Source: JAWVFN01 sp963696625
GTDB taxonomy: Bacteria > Actinomycetota > Thermoleophilia > Solirubrobacterales > 70-9
NCBI GenBank assembly: GCA_963696625.1
Contig: CAVOKZ010000046.1
Location: 59,621 to 123,620, forward strand
Direction of reading: 5' to 3'
DNA: 64,000 nt
A program made the translations under genes and the position numbers. This document shows, piece after piece, positions 1 to 10,776 of this stretch. The notes under the pieces were generated by a model that saw nothing but the letters and a program-made list of their open reading frames with translations, made no database searches and had not been told where the DNA came from. Numbering within the stretch: position 1 is the first letter of the stretch; every line of letters begins with the position of its first letter.

Positions 1-191
<191 letters not shown>

Positions 192-207
192 CAGATGACC
201 GGCCTCC

Positions 208-749
208 CTACTCGCTCACCACCACGCGGGCCGGGCGCAGCGCCTGGCCGTCGAGGCGGTAGCCCTTCTGCGCGGTCTCGAGCACGACGCCGGGCTCGGC
301 GCCCTCGGCCTTGCGCGTCTGCAGGGCCTCGTGCCACTCGGGGTCGAACTTCTCCCCGGCGGGGTCATAAGACTCGACCCCGGCGCTCGCGAGCGCGCCG
401 GTCAGCTCCTTGTGGACCATGCTCACGCCCTGGGCGACCGGATCGTCCTCGGGCGCCGAGCCCAGGGCCCGCTCGAGGTTGTCGATCGCCGGGATCACCC
501 CGGCGGCGAGCTTGGCGGTGCCGCGGATCGCGGCCTCGGTCGTTTCACGCGCGGCCCGCTTGCGGTAGTTCTCGAAGTCGGCCTGGGCGCGCTGAGCGAG
601 CTCGAGATACTCGTCGCGCTCCTTCTTGGTCTTGCCGAGCTCGTCGAGCTCCGCCTCGACTGCGTCGGCCTGCTCTTCTGCCGACGCCTCTTCCACGACT
701 TCGGCGTCGAGGACCTCCTCGGCGCCGTCTGTCCGCTCCTCGCCGGCCA

Positions 750-750
<1 letters not shown>
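208..750 (-). CDS. grpE: GrpE nucleotide exchange factor
   Basis: 180 aa, the usual GrpE size. It releases ADP from DnaK. The N-terminal ~40 residues are acidic and probably disordered. A long coiled coil follows, containing the family core ADFENYRKRAARE, then the C-terminal beta-wing with the pattern GVESYDPAGEKFDPEWHEA. The start ATG overlaps the dnaK stop codon (TGATG), indicating translational coupling. It lies between dnaK and dnaJ in one minus-strand operon. Confidence 0.95.
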
Positions 751-2659
<1,909 letters not shown>

Positions 2660-2777
2660 TGTTTCCAGCCTTTCTTTGCCTTGCTAAGTCTTGGTTATGA
2701 AAATCTGAGTGGCAGTATGGCAGATGTGTGGTCCCTGTCAAGGGACGCGGCGCTCCCGCGTCACCCCTGAACGACGA

Positions 2778-2810
2778 AACCCCCGCCCACCTCGAGGGCG
2801 GACGGGGGTT
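2778..2810 (-). terminator. Hairpin terminator after the secreted nuclease gene
   Basis: GC-rich inverted repeat: AACCCCCGCCC on the left and GGGCGGACGGGGGTT on the right, with a small bulge. It lies just beyond the stop of the minus-strand gene ending at 2835 and before the dnaK promoter region, so it probably insulates dnaK from upstream transcription. Confidence 0.55.
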
Positions 2811-2834
2811 CCCGGTCGTGCGGCTCAGGGCCGG

Positions 2835-4118
2835 CTACTTCTTGTTCTTCTTCTTCTTGTGCTTCTTGTTCTTCTGGAACTGCAATGTGCTCGCAACACC
2901 CGCGTGATCCGAGGACCACAGCCCGTTCGCGAAGGTCGTCGTCAATGACGAGCTCTTCAGGGCGATCTTGGCGTTGTTGGTCACGATGTGGTCGACCTGG
3001 TGGTCGAGTCCCGGGCTGGCCGGGTTGAACAGATCGTCGTAGCAGCAGCTCGTAGGCGTGCTGGTGCGACTGAGGAACCCGCCGTCGAGGATCGCCTGGA
3101 ACGCGAGCTGGTCGCCGGGCTGGACGCCCGGGACGTTCGAGTTCAGGTCGCCGATCAGGACCGCCGGCTTGTCGGGCGAGAACAGCGGGCCGTTGACCAG
3201 CTGCTGGGCCTGCGCCTGACGGATCTGACCGCGCCCGACCGTGCCGCCGGTGTTGACCGGATTGGCCGGCTGGGAGTCGAACGCCTCGAGATGGGCGTTG
3301 ACCACGCGGAACTTGTTCCCGCGCACGTTGGCGTCCGCCTGAACGTAGCCGCGGGTGACGTCGATCTGGACGCTGCCGCCGACCGTCACGCGCAGCAATG
3401 AATTGAACGTGCCGCCGAACGCGTTGGTCATCTTGATCCCAGGGTCGTTCTTGACCAATATCGCGTCACGCATCGTCATCCGGCCGTCCACTTCGACGCC
3501 CGGCAGGGCTCCTCCGGCCACCGTATGACCGGTCCCGAAGTTGCCGTCGGTGTTTGCCGGGCCCTCGAAATCGAACTCAGGCTGGGTGTAGAGCAGCGAG
3601 TAGCCGGAGTTGCACGGAGCCGGCGTCTTGCCCTTCTTCTCGGCCTTCCTTTGGATCTTCGCGCATCCGGCGGGATTGGCGCCCTTGTTCAGCTCGCCCA
3701 GCAAGCTGGCGATGAAGTCGTACTTCACCTGCGTCGCCGGGGTCTGGCTGGCGAGGTCAGGCGGGTCCTGCACCCGCCAAAGCGTCGCTTCCTGAAGGCC
3801 GACGATGTCGGCGTTCTTGCTCTTGATCTCGGCTGCGAGCGAAACCGCCCTGGCCGGGAAGTTCGACGCGTCGACGTCGTTGAGGACCTGCCCGATGGCG
3901 ACGCTGAACGTCCCGAAGTCCGGCGCCTGGAGCGCCGGTGTCAGGTCCGCGCCCAAAAGCAGGTTGCGCGTCATCAGCGTCACCTCTCCCGACTTGGACT
4001 TGTTCTTCTTCTTTTTCTTTGCCTCGGCGGCGCCGGGAATCAGGCCGATGGCGAGCACGGCGAACAACACCGCGAACACCAGGGGCTTCCTGCGCCTCGA
4101 GGCTCCTCTCTCTCTCAT
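2835..4118 (-). CDS. Secreted endonuclease/exonuclease/phosphatase-family protein
   Basis: 427 aa from ATG 4118, chosen because GAGAGGG sits just upstream; an ATG 5 bp earlier runs straight into a stop. A basic N-terminus and hydrophobic segment ending near GAAEA form a signal peptide, followed by a lysine-rich linker. EEP metal-dependent phosphoesterase motifs follow in order: LMTRNLLLGAD, VGLQEA (metal Glu), VVNAHLEAF, IGDLNSN (catalytic Asp and Asn) and SSDHAGV (Asp-His). The tail is nearly all Lys/Asn. The substrate may be extracellular DNA or a phosphoester; the sequence does not decide. It is a single gene between two hairpin terminators. Confidence 0.8.
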   Translation of the reverse strand: MRERGASRRRKPLVFAVLFAVLAIGLIPGAAEAKKKKKNKSKSGEVTLMTRNLLLGADLTPALQAPDFGTFSVAIGQVLNDVDASNFPARAVSLAAEIKSKNADIVGLQEATLWRVQDPPDLASQTPATQVKYDFIASLLGELNKGANPAGCAKIQRKAEKKGKTPAPCNSGYSLLYTQPEFDFEGPANTDGNFGTGHTVAGGALPGVEVDGRMTMRDAILVKNDPGIKMTNAFGGTFNSLLRVTVGGSVQIDVTRGYVQADANVRGNKFRVVNAHLEAFDSQPANPVNTGGTVGRGQIRQAQAQQLVNGPLFSPDKPAVLIGDLNSNVPGVQPGDQLAFQAILDGGFLSRTSTPTSCCYDDLFNPASPGLDHQVDHIVTNNAKIALKSSSLTTTFANGLWSSDHAGVASTLQFQKNKKHKKKKNKK

Positions 4119-4164
4119 TTCATCCCTCTCTTTGTTTGTCAGAACTCGGAACACGAAGAGATGC

Positions 4165-4196
4165 AAGAAGGGGCGGCCCGGAGGCCGCCCCTTCTT
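4165..4196 (-). terminator. Strong intrinsic-type hairpin
   Basis: A perfect 14-bp stem (AAGAAGGGGCGGCC pairing with GGCCGCCCCTTCTT) closed by a CGGA tetraloop. It follows the stop of the minus-strand gene ending at 4221 and precedes the nuclease gene start at 4118, so it should end the upstream transcript. Confidence 0.75.
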
Positions 4197-4220
4197 GTCT
4201 TGTCAGCTGATCACCGATTG

Positions 4221-5417
4221 CTACTGAGTGGTGATGTCCCAGCTGGTGGTGCCGATCAGGTCGCCGCCCTTGAGCGGGCACTCGCCGCCCGGCTTGGGGC
4301 CGGTGCACGTCCCCTGGTCGGTCAGCCCGAACGTCTGGTTCGCCACGCTGGAGGCGGCGAGCCCGAGCCTCTGGACCACGTTGGTGATCGTGATCTTGTG
4401 GTTGGCCGGATCGGCGGTGCACGTCATCCCGGACGTGTCGAGCGTCGTCACCGGCGAACGGCCGAGCGGGCCCGGGACGCCGGGTGACGGCGCTGACAGG
4501 GTCGAGGCGGGCTCGAACGAAACAACCTTGTTGCCGAACTCGTCGTTCGGATTGTCCTGTGTCAGCACCTTTCCGGGGTAGAGCGCTGCGTTTGAGAACG
4601 TCAACTTGCCATGGCTGCCGGTGAGCGTGCCATCCGCGCAGTCGGGAGCGATGCTACCGCCGGTTTGATCCGTGAACGTCAGGGTCGGCGCGGCGGGGTT
4701 GGTCGTCGTGTCGATCACGGCGCCGTCAGTCGCCGCCGGGGCGATCCCGTTCAGCGTTACCTTGACAGCGTACGGACAGTTCTGCGCCGTAATGCAGGCC
4801 GGGACATCCGCCGGTGCGACGACCGCTTCGATCGTCACCGAGGACGCCGATTTGATCGCGACCTTGCTCGGAACCGTGCTGGTGTCCGCGGACCCGAGCT
4901 TCTTGCCCTTCTTGAACGAATTCGTATCGAGCGCCTTGTTGAGGGCCTTGGCGCCCTTGTTGGTCAGCTTCGCCTTGGCGCCGTCGACGGTTCCGCCGAA
5001 TCCGGCGCGCCCAACGGTGCCGCCCTTGAGGGTGGCGAGCTTGACCTTCTTCTTGCCGACCTTGGCGGAGATGCCTGAGCCGAACGTGGTCTTGATGTTC
5101 TTCAGGGTGGTCTTCTCCTTACCCTTCTTGACCGTGACCTTGCCGCCGTTCTCGACGGCGCCGACGCCGGTGGTCGGATCGAGGTCGCCGCCGGTGATCG
5201 GCAACGCCGCGGACTTCTTGCCCGCCTTGGTCGCGCCACCCTTGGCCTTGCTTACCTTGAGGCTCTTGAACTTGAGCGTGGTGGTCCCGCCCTTGAGCGG
5301 ATCGGCGGTACCCATCGCGGGTGCGGCGACTACCAGCATCGCCCCGGCCGCGACCAGGCCGGCTGTGGTGAGCGCCCGGGCATTGCTGAATAGCCCCGCG
5401 CCTTTCGTGAAACTCAC
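4221..5417 (-). CDS. Secreted lysine-rich protein, HtaA-like repeat
   Basis: 398 aa. The N-terminus has a charged stretch then a hydrophobic segment ending APAMG-TADP, a clear signal peptide. After a Lys-rich stretch, residues ~70-150 read LPITGGDLDPTTGVGAVENG followed by alternating beta-strand-like segments (TTLKNIKTTFGSGISAKV, KKVKLATLKGG). This resembles the HtaA heme-binding domain of actinobacterial surface proteins, but I could not verify the key residues. The C-terminal half is Thr/Pro-rich and beta-like with four Cys, suggesting disulfides. No transmembrane anchor or sortase motif is seen. Single gene, followed by a strong terminator. Confidence 0.5.
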   Translation of the reverse strand: MSFTKGAGLFSNARALTTAGLVAAGAMLVVAAPAMGTADPLKGGTTTLKFKSLKVSKAKGGATKAGKKSAALPITGGDLDPTTGVGAVENGGKVTVKKGKEKTTLKNIKTTFGSGISAKVGKKKVKLATLKGGTVGRAGFGGTVDGAKAKLTNKGAKALNKALDTNSFKKGKKLGSADTSTVPSKVAIKSASSVTIEAVVAPADVPACITAQNCPYAVKVTLNGIAPAATDGAVIDTTTNPAAPTLTFTDQTGGSIAPDCADGTLTGSHGKLTFSNAALYPGKVLTQDNPNDEFGNKVVSFEPASTLSAPSPGVPGPLGRSPVTTLDTSGMTCTADPANHKITITNVVQRLGLAASSVANQTFGLTDQGTCTGPKPGGECPLKGGDLIGTTSWDITTQ

Positions 5418-5598
5418 TATAAGACTCCTCTCTCGTTTGTCGGCGCGGCCATCCAGGCCGGGCCCCCGGTGCTCGGTGCACCTAACTACTCAACAGGTGG
5501 AATCGGCCGATGCAGCACTCCTACGCATCAAACATTCGTCCACCGGCCCTAGCCTAGCCTTCAAGCGCGGGGTTTTCCACCTTCGGTTAACGCCAACT

Positions 5599-5970
5599 CT
5601 ACTTGCCGGCGTTGTTGGCCACGAAGTCGGCGGCCATCTCGGCCTCCTGGCCGGCGACGATGCCCTTGGGCATGCGGCCGTTGATGCCGTTGTCGATCGC
5701 GTTCAGCACCCGCGCCTTGTTGGCCTCGGGGCTGCCCGTGCCGAGCAACTCGTCGAGATTCGGGCCGACGACGCCGTCGGTGCCGGCCTTGGCGAGGGTG
5801 TGGCAGGCGCCGCAGTTGATCTCGAACAGCGCCTTGCCCTGCTGCTCGCCGGCGGGGACGCTCTCGGGCGAGGCCGAGGAGCCGCCCTCCTTGCTGATCG
5901 CCCAGGCGGGGATCGCCACGGCGCAGAGGACCGCGAAGACGCCGAACCAGATGTAGGCGCGCTTGCTCAT
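5599..5970 (-). CDS. Monoheme class I c-type cytochrome
   Basis: 123 aa. An N-terminal hydrophobic helix (residues ~5-25) serves as an uncleaved anchor or export signal. The heme-binding motif CGACH is near residue 54. A distal Met ligand is plausible in the segment NGRMPKGI, near residue 100, with the usual spacing of a short cytochrome c. It should carry electrons at the outer face of the membrane. It follows the nth-like gene by 12 bp on the same strand, but no functional link is evident. Confidence 0.88.
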   Translation of the reverse strand: MSKRAYIWFGVFAVLCAVAIPAWAISKEGGSSASPESVPAGEQQGKALFEINCGACHTLAKAGTDGVVGPNLDELLGTGSPEANKARVLNAIDNGINGRMPKGIVAGQEAEMAADFVANNAGK

Positions 5971-5982
5971 CGGCGCCGCATA

Positions 5983-6702
5983 CTAATGATGCCCCGGGTC
6001 CGGACGCGAAGCGGAGGACCCGGAGTCGTGTCGTCTGTACCAAGGGCACATTCGGCGCAACCCGCACTCGCCGCAGCGCGGCGTCGGCCGGCAGATCTCG
6101 CGGCCGTGGCGGATCAGGTTCATGTGCAGCTCGTAGGCGTCGGAGGGATCGACGATCGCGAGCAGCTCGTCGTGGGCCTCCTCGAAGGAGGCGCCGGGGC
6201 GGAACAGCCCGAGCCGCTCGCCGACGCGGTGGACGTGGACGTCGACGGGGATCTCCGGGATTCCCCAGGTGAAGATCTGGACGCAGGCGGCGGTCTTGCG
6301 GCCGACGCCGGGCAGCCCGGTGAGGAAGCCCATCGCCTCGGAGCGCGGCGCATGCTCGAGCCAGTCGGCGTTCGGCGGGTCGCCGAGCCGCGCCAGGATC
6401 TGCTGGATCCGCGGCGCCTTCTGCTTCGAGAGACCGCCGGGCCGGATCGCCTCCTCGACCTCTGCGACGGGCGCATCGCGGACCGCGATCCAGTCGTGGT
6501 CGAAGCGGGAGACGAGCCCGTCGAAGGCGCGATCGCGGTTGAGATCCGAGGTGTGCTGCGAGAGCACGGTGCGGACGATCTCGTCGATCGGCTCGCGGTG
6601 CGGCGCCTGAGTTGGACGTCCGTACAACTCGCGCAGCCGGTCGCGGATAGCGCGCACGCGCGCCCGCCGCGGTCTGGTCCATTGAAATTTCGTCACAGGC
6701 AT
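5983..6702 (-). CDS. nth: Endonuclease III-family DNA glycosylase/AP lyase
   Basis: 239 aa from ATG 6702. The protein has the helix-hairpin-helix GLPGVGRKTA, whose Lys is the expected Schiff-base lysine, followed by the catalytic Asp in PVDVHVHRV. Near the C-terminus four cysteines have spacing C-x6-C-x2-C-x5-C, the [4Fe-4S] loop of the Nth family. It removes oxidised pyrimidines and nicks the abasic site. The last ~12 codons overlap a hairpin repeat (5994-6023), so the C-terminal tail SGSSASRPDPG is encoded by the repeat and may be a recent extension. A second copy of the repeat lies 33 bp upstream of the start. Confidence 0.9.
   Translation of the reverse strand: MPVTKFQWTRPRRARVRAIRDRLRELYGRPTQAPHREPIDEIVRTVLSQHTSDLNRDRAFDGLVSRFDHDWIAVRDAPVAEVEEAIRPGGLSKQKAPRIQQILARLGDPPNADWLEHAPRSEAMGFLTGLPGVGRKTAACVQIFTWGIPEIPVDVHVHRVGERLGLFRPGASFEEAHDELLAIVDPSDAYELHMNLIRHGREICRPTPRCGECGLRRMCPWYRRHDSGSSASRPDPGHH
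5994..6023 (-). repeat. Dispersed hairpin repeat, copy A
   Basis: On the minus strand: arm CCGGGTCC, core TCCGCTTCGCGTCC, arm GGACCCGG. The core TCCTCCGCTTCGCGTCCGG is shared with copies at 6735-6768, 17160-17195 and 57239-57274, while the outer arms differ and remain self-complementary. This copy overlaps the 3' end of the nth-like gene. Confidence 0.65.
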
Positions 6703-6734
6703 CTCCGTGGTCCACCCCGTCTGAGCCCTACCCT

Positions 6735-6768
6735 CGACAGCCCCGGACGCGAGGCGGAGGAGCTGTCG
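6735..6768 (-). repeat. Dispersed hairpin repeat, copy B
   Basis: Arms CGACAGC and GCTGTCG enclose, on the minus strand, a core TCCTCCGCCTCGCGTCCGG that differs by one base from copy A. It lies between the divergent starts of the nth-like gene (6702) and the PAP2 gene (6829). Confidence 0.65.
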
Positions 6769-6813
6769 GTTACCAATGCTGCAGGTTGAAACCGGATGTT
6801 GCCGGGCGGTTAA

Positions 6814-6819
6814 TACAAT
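6814..6819 (+). promoter_or_regulatory. Putative -10 box of the inositol-lipid cluster
   Basis: TACAAT in a locally AT-rich stretch, 9 nt before the GTG start at 6829. TTGAAA at 6786-6791 could be a -35 box, but the 22-nt spacer is long. Only a very short leader would be possible. Confidence 0.4.
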
Positions 6820-6828
6820 GTTCTGCTC

Positions 6829-7590
6829 GTGCGACGACGATTTGACCGCATCACGGAAGCCTTGCCCGGGGGATGGACAGACATAGTCCGCCAGCTCGGT
6901 CTGTTTGCCTGTGCCTACATGGGCTATCAGCTCGTGCGCGGGATCGTCTCGGGGGACGCCACGACGGCGATCGCCAACGGGCAGCGCGTGATCGACTTCG
7001 AGGCCGGCACCGGGACCCTGTTCGAGGCCCACGTCCAGGACTACCTGCTCGACAACGTGGGCTGGCTGGTCGACTTCGCCAACTTCATGTACATCAACAG
7101 CCACTTCGTGGTCACCACGACCTTCCTCGTCTGGCTGTACCTTCAGCGCAACGAGAGCTTCTACTTCGTGCGCAACATGTTCATGATCGCGATGGGGCTG
7201 GCGATCGTCGGCTACGCGCTCTACCCGTGTGCACCGCCGCGAATGTTCGCCGACGCCGGCTTCGTCGACACGGTCAAGGAGATCAACGACGACCAGGGCA
7301 TCGAACACGTCTTCGTCAACGCCTACGCGGCCGTGCCCAGCATGCACTGCGGCTTCTCGTTGATGGTCGGCGTCACCGGCATGATGGTCTGCCGGAGCCG
7401 CGCCGCGCGCCTGGCCTGGGCGCTCTACCCGGCGCTGGTCTTCTTCGTCGTGGTCGTGACCGCGAACCACTTCTGGGTCGATGGAGCGCTTGGCTGGATG
7501 GTCGCCGGCGTCTCGGCGCTCGGCGCCGTGCAGCTCGCCCGCTCCCGCCCCGCGGTCTGGTCCTTCCGTCCGGCCGAGGCCCGGGCCTAG
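6829..7590 (+). CDS. PAP2-superfamily membrane phosphatase (first copy)
   Basis: 253 aa, GTG start, about six transmembrane segments. The phosphatase motifs of the PAP2_3/Aur1-like branch are present: the Arg-containing LYPCAPPR, the catalytic His in AVPSMHCGFS, and NHFWVDGALG with the HxxxD pair. Members dephosphorylate or transfer phosphoinositol head groups at the membrane. It is the first gene of a cluster holding a CDP-alcohol phosphatidyltransferase and inositol-3-phosphate synthase. A natural inference is removal of the 3-phosphate from phosphatidylinositol phosphate, but inositol-phosphate transfer to a lipid is an alternative. Confidence 0.8.
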   Translation: MRRRFDRITEALPGGWTDIVRQLGLFACAYMGYQLVRGIVSGDATTAIANGQRVIDFEAGTGTLFEAHVQDYLLDNVGWLVDFANFMYINSHFVVTTTFLVWLYLQRNESFYFVRNMFMIAMGLAIVGYALYPCAPPRMFADAGFVDTVKEINDDQGIEHVFVNAYAAVPSMHCGFSLMVGVTGMMVCRSRAARLAWALYPALVFFVVVVTANHFWVDGALGWMVAGVSALGAVQLARSRPAVWSFRPAEARA

Positions 7591-7603
7591 CCGTCTCCAT
7601 ACC

Positions 7604-9187
7604 GTGGCTCTGGTAGCCCCGGCGCAGCTTCGCCGTTTCGCCGGGCCGCTGCTCGTCGCGCTCGCGCTCGCCTCCGTCTACTTGATCCTGGCGCCCTCGA
7701 GCGCCGACCACGCCGCGCAGCAGTTCCGCGCCGGGTTGTTCGAGCTCGAGGGGCCCTCGACCTGGAACAACCTCTGGTTCGGCGGACACCACGTGCCCGG
7801 CTACAGCGTCCTCTTCCCGCCCCTCGGCGCGGTCTTCGGCACCCGCATCGTCGGCGTTCTCGCCGCGCTCGCGGCCGCGCTGCTGTTCGCCTCGATCGCC
7901 GAGCGCCGCTGGGGCGAGTCGGCGCGGGTCGGCGTGCTCTGGTTCGCCGCCGGCACCTCGATCAGCCTCTTCACCGGGCGGCTCACCTTCGCCCTCGGCG
8001 TCGCCGTCGCGCTCGCGGCCGTGTTCGCGCTCCAGCGCGGCCGTCCGCGGCTAGCCGCCGGGCTCGCCCTCGTCTGCCCGCTGGCGAGCCCGGTCGCGGC
8101 GCTGTTCCTCGCCTGCGGCGGGCTCGCCTTCTTCATCGCCGAAGGGCGCCGCGACGGCCTCGCGCTCGCCGCCGCCGCCTTCGGGGCCGCGGTGCTGCTC
8201 GCGATCGCCTTCCCCGAGGGCGGCAGCGAGCCCTTCGACGGCACCAGCTTCAGCCCCGCGCTGCTCGCGGCGGTCGCGGTCTTCGTCGCCCTGCCCAAGG
8301 AGGAGCGGCTGCTGCGAACCGGCGTCGCCCTCTACGCGATCGGGCTCACGGCCTCGTTCCTGATCGCCAACCCGCTCGGCGGCAACGCCACGCGGATGGG
8401 CACGCTGCTGCTCGGTCCGGTGCTCGTCTGCGCACTCTGGGGCCGCCACCGCGAGCGCTGGATATTGGCGCTGATGGTGCCGCTGCTCGTCTACTGGCAG
8501 TGGTCGCCGGTGATCCGCGACGTCGAAAGCGTCCACGCCGAGGCCTCCGTGCACGCGAAGTACTACGCGCCGATCCTCGGCTTCCTGCAGACCGAGATGC
8601 GCGGCTCGCCGGCGCGGGTCGAGGTCGTGCCCACGGCGAGCCACTGGGAGTCGGCGATCGTGCCCCCCGCGAACATCCCGATCGCCCGGGGCTGGGAGCG
8701 CCAGCTCGACCGCAAGCTCAATCCCCTCTTCTATACGCCGACCCTCGGGGCCGGCAAATACCGCCGCTGGCTCGACCGGCTCGCGGTCCGCTACGTCGCC
8801 CTCTCCAACGGGGCGCTCGACTACGCGGGGCGCAAGGAGGCTGCGCTGATCGCCGCCGGGCTGCCCTACCTGCGGCCGGCATTCCACAGCGATGACTGGA
8901 CGGTGTACGAGGTCCGTCGCCCCGTGCCGATGGCCCAGCGACCGGCGCGGCTGGTCGAGCTGGAACCCGACGGGTTCTCGCTCTACGCGCCCCACCCCGG
9001 GATCTACCAGGTCAGGGTCCGCCACAGCACCTACTTCTCGCTCTCCGACGGAGTCGGCTGCGTCTCGGAGTCCCCCAACGGGTTCACCACGGTCGAGATG
9101 CAGCGCGCCGGCTTCGCCGACGTCACCACCACCTTCTCGCCGCTGCGCATCTTCCAGCACGGGCCGCGCTGCCGGAGCGCACCGTGA
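7604..9187 (+). CDS. Polytopic membrane protein, possible GT-C-type glycosyltransferase
   Basis: 527 aa from GTG 7604, 13 bp after the first PAP2 gene. About ten hydrophobic segments fill residues ~8-320. The C-terminal ~200 residues form a soluble, probably extracytoplasmic domain containing HWESAIVPPANIPIARGWER and a closing beta-rich part. Size and architecture resemble polyprenyl-phosphate-sugar-dependent (GT-C) transferases, but I see no decisive DxD-type motif, so the function is open. It overlaps the next PAP2 gene (GTGA), showing tight coupling with lipid head-group genes. Confidence 0.6.
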   Translation: MALVAPAQLRRFAGPLLVALALASVYLILAPSSADHAAQQFRAGLFELEGPSTWNNLWFGGHHVPGYSVLFPPLGAVFGTRIVGVLAALAAALLFASIAERRWGESARVGVLWFAAGTSISLFTGRLTFALGVAVALAAVFALQRGRPRLAAGLALVCPLASPVAALFLACGGLAFFIAEGRRDGLALAAAAFGAAVLLAIAFPEGGSEPFDGTSFSPALLAAVAVFVALPKEERLLRTGVALYAIGLTASFLIANPLGGNATRMGTLLLGPVLVCALWGRHRERWILALMVPLLVYWQWSPVIRDVESVHAEASVHAKYYAPILGFLQTEMRGSPARVEVVPTASHWESAIVPPANIPIARGWERQLDRKLNPLFYTPTLGAGKYRRWLDRLAVRYVALSNGALDYAGRKEAALIAAGLPYLRPAFHSDDWTVYEVRRPVPMAQRPARLVELEPDGFSLYAPHPGIYQVRVRHSTYFSLSDGVGCVSESPNGFTTVEMQRAGFADVTTTFSPLRIFQHGPRCRSAP

Positions 9188-9984
9188 GCCCCCGGGCGAT
9201 CCTGCGCCGCGTCTTCGGGCGCGGCCCCTTCGACTTCGCCTGGCAGGCGTTTGTCGTGATCGCCGCCTACATGCTCTGGCGCCTCGCTCGCGGCGCCGTC
9301 GCCGGCCCGGCCGACGTCTCGCTCGCGCACGCGCGCGACCTGATCTCGGTCGAGCGCTCGCTGCATTCGTTCGTCGAGCTCGACGTCCAGAACTGGGCCT
9401 TGAGCAGCGGCTGGCCCGGCGACTTCGCCGCCTGGATGTACGCCCACGCCCACTTCTACGGCAGCCTCGCCGCGCTCCTGTTCGTCTATTTCGCCCACAA
9501 CCGCAGCTTCTGCTTCGTGCGCAACGCCGTCCTGGCCGCGATGGGAATCTCGCTGCTGGGCTACCTGCTCTATCCGACGGCGCCGCCGCGCTTCGTGGAC
9601 GGGCTCGGGTTCAGCGCGGCCCAGTCGGTGACCGGCAACGAGGCGGTCCGCGTCTCCGATGACGCGTTCTTCAACCCGTACGCTGCTGTCCCCTCGATGC
9701 ACGTCGGCATGTCGCTCATCCTCGGCCTCTCGCTCGCCCGCCTCAGCAGCCGGCGCGTGCTCAAGGCCGCCTTCCTGCTCTACCCGGCGGTTATGACCTA
9801 CGTCGTCGTCGCCACCGGCAACCACTTCTGGCTCGACGCCGCCGCCGGCGCCGTTGTCGCCGCCGCCGCCTTCGGGGCGGCGACCCTGCTCGCCCGTCTG
9901 CGGCCGGGCGACTGGTCGTTCCGCGCCCGCGAGACGACGCCGCCGCATCCGGCGCCGCCCGAGGCCGAGGTCGTTACGGCGTGA
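9184..9984 (+). CDS. PAP2-superfamily membrane phosphatase (second copy)
   Basis: 266 aa. The GTG start overlaps the preceding stop (GTGA). It is a paralog of the gene at 6829 with the same motif series: LYPTAPPRF, AVPSMHVGMS (catalytic His) and NHFWLDAAAG. About six membrane segments and a Pro-rich cytoplasmic tail. Two PAP2 enzymes flanking one membrane protein suggests either two successive dephosphorylations or two different lipid substrates. Its stop overlaps the start of the phosphatidyltransferase gene. Confidence 0.8.
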   Translation: MSPRAILRRVFGRGPFDFAWQAFVVIAAYMLWRLARGAVAGPADVSLAHARDLISVERSLHSFVELDVQNWALSSGWPGDFAAWMYAHAHFYGSLAALLFVYFAHNRSFCFVRNAVLAAMGISLLGYLLYPTAPPRFVDGLGFSAAQSVTGNEAVRVSDDAFFNPYAAVPSMHVGMSLILGLSLARLSSRRVLKAAFLLYPAVMTYVVVATGNHFWLDAAAGAVVAAAAFGAATLLARLRPGDWSFRARETTPPHPAPPEAEVVTA

Positions 9985-10664
9985 CCAAGGTCTCAGAGCG
10001 GCCGCGTCCGCGCGGCGGCAACCGCGTCTCCGCCGGTGCTGAGGAGTTCGGCTCGGTGGTCCGCACCCGCCTGATCGAGTCGCGGCTGACGCCCAACGCG
10101 ATCTCGATCACCGGCTTCGTGCTCAACGTCGCCGCCGCGGCGCTGGTCTGGCAAAAGCTCTTCTTCCTCGCCGGCGTCGTCTTCATCATCGGCTCGGTGA
10201 TGGACACGTTCGACGGCCGCTACGCGCGCGTCTCGGGCAAGGGCACCCTGTTCGGCGCCTTCCTCGATTCGACGCTCGACCGAGTCGAGGAGGGGATCGT
10301 GCTGATCGCGGCGACCTGGTACTTCGCCGAGACCGGGCGCTCGTTCGCGGCGGCGATGTGCGTCCTCGTCGTCCTCGGCTCGCTGATGGTGTCCTACACC
10401 CGGGCCCGGGCCGAGGCGCTCGGGGTCGAGTGCAAGGTCGGGCTGGCGACGCGGCCGGTGCGGGTCGTGATCCTCTCGATCGGGCTCGTCTTCGCCAAGG
10501 GCGCCGGGATCTTCGACGCCGAGCTGCTCGCGCCGGCGATCTACGTGATGGCGGCGCTGACCACCCTCACCGTCTTCCAGCGCGTCTGGCACGTGCGCGG
10601 CCAGCTCGCCGACGTTCCCGGGGGTCGCACGCCCGAACCCAGCACCGACGGCGAGGGTGTGTAA
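9981..10664 (+). CDS. CDP-alcohol phosphatidyltransferase, likely phosphatidylinositol-phosphate synthase
   Basis: 227 aa, GTG start overlapping the previous gene by 4 nt. It carries the full CDP-alcohol phosphatidyltransferase signature D-x2-D-G-x2-A-R-x8-G-x3-D-x3-D, starting at DTFDGRYAR near residue 75, and about five to six membrane helices. The enzyme joins CDP-diacylglycerol to an alcohol. Being directly upstream of inositol-3-phosphate synthase, and in an actinobacterial context where such enzymes use inositol-3-phosphate, it is most probably a phosphatidylinositol-phosphate synthase. Confidence 0.85.
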   Translation: MTKVSERPRPRGGNRVSAGAEEFGSVVRTRLIESRLTPNAISITGFVLNVAAAALVWQKLFFLAGVVFIIGSVMDTFDGRYARVSGKGTLFGAFLDSTLDRVEEGIVLIAATWYFAETGRSFAAAMCVLVVLGSLMVSYTRARAEALGVECKVGLATRPVRVVILSIGLVFAKGAGIFDAELLAPAIYVMAALTTLTVFQRVWHVRGQLADVPGGRTPEPSTDGEGV

Positions 10665-10714
10665 CCGTTCGAGGCCCGGAGTGTGGTTGTTGGCCCAAGT
10701 TAGGTTGGTCGAGT

Positions 10715-10734
10715 GCCAGAGCGTTAGCTCTGGC
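10715..10734 (+). promoter_or_regulatory. Leader hairpin before ino1
   Basis: A perfect 8-bp stem GCCAGAGC/GCTCTGGC with a GTTA loop in the 112-bp gap between the phosphatidyltransferase and ino1. There is no T-tract after it, so it may be an mRNA-stabilising or attenuating element rather than a terminator. Confidence 0.4.
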
Positions 10735-10776
10735 TCCGATCAGTCTCAAAGAAATTTCTAGGAGGCTTTCCCAGGC

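Noticed and set aside
2660..2777. A heat-shock operator (HAIR or CIRCE) before dnaK
   Set aside because: I compared the region with CTTGAGT-N7-ACTCAAG and TTAGCACTC-N9-GAGTGCTAA and found no acceptable match.
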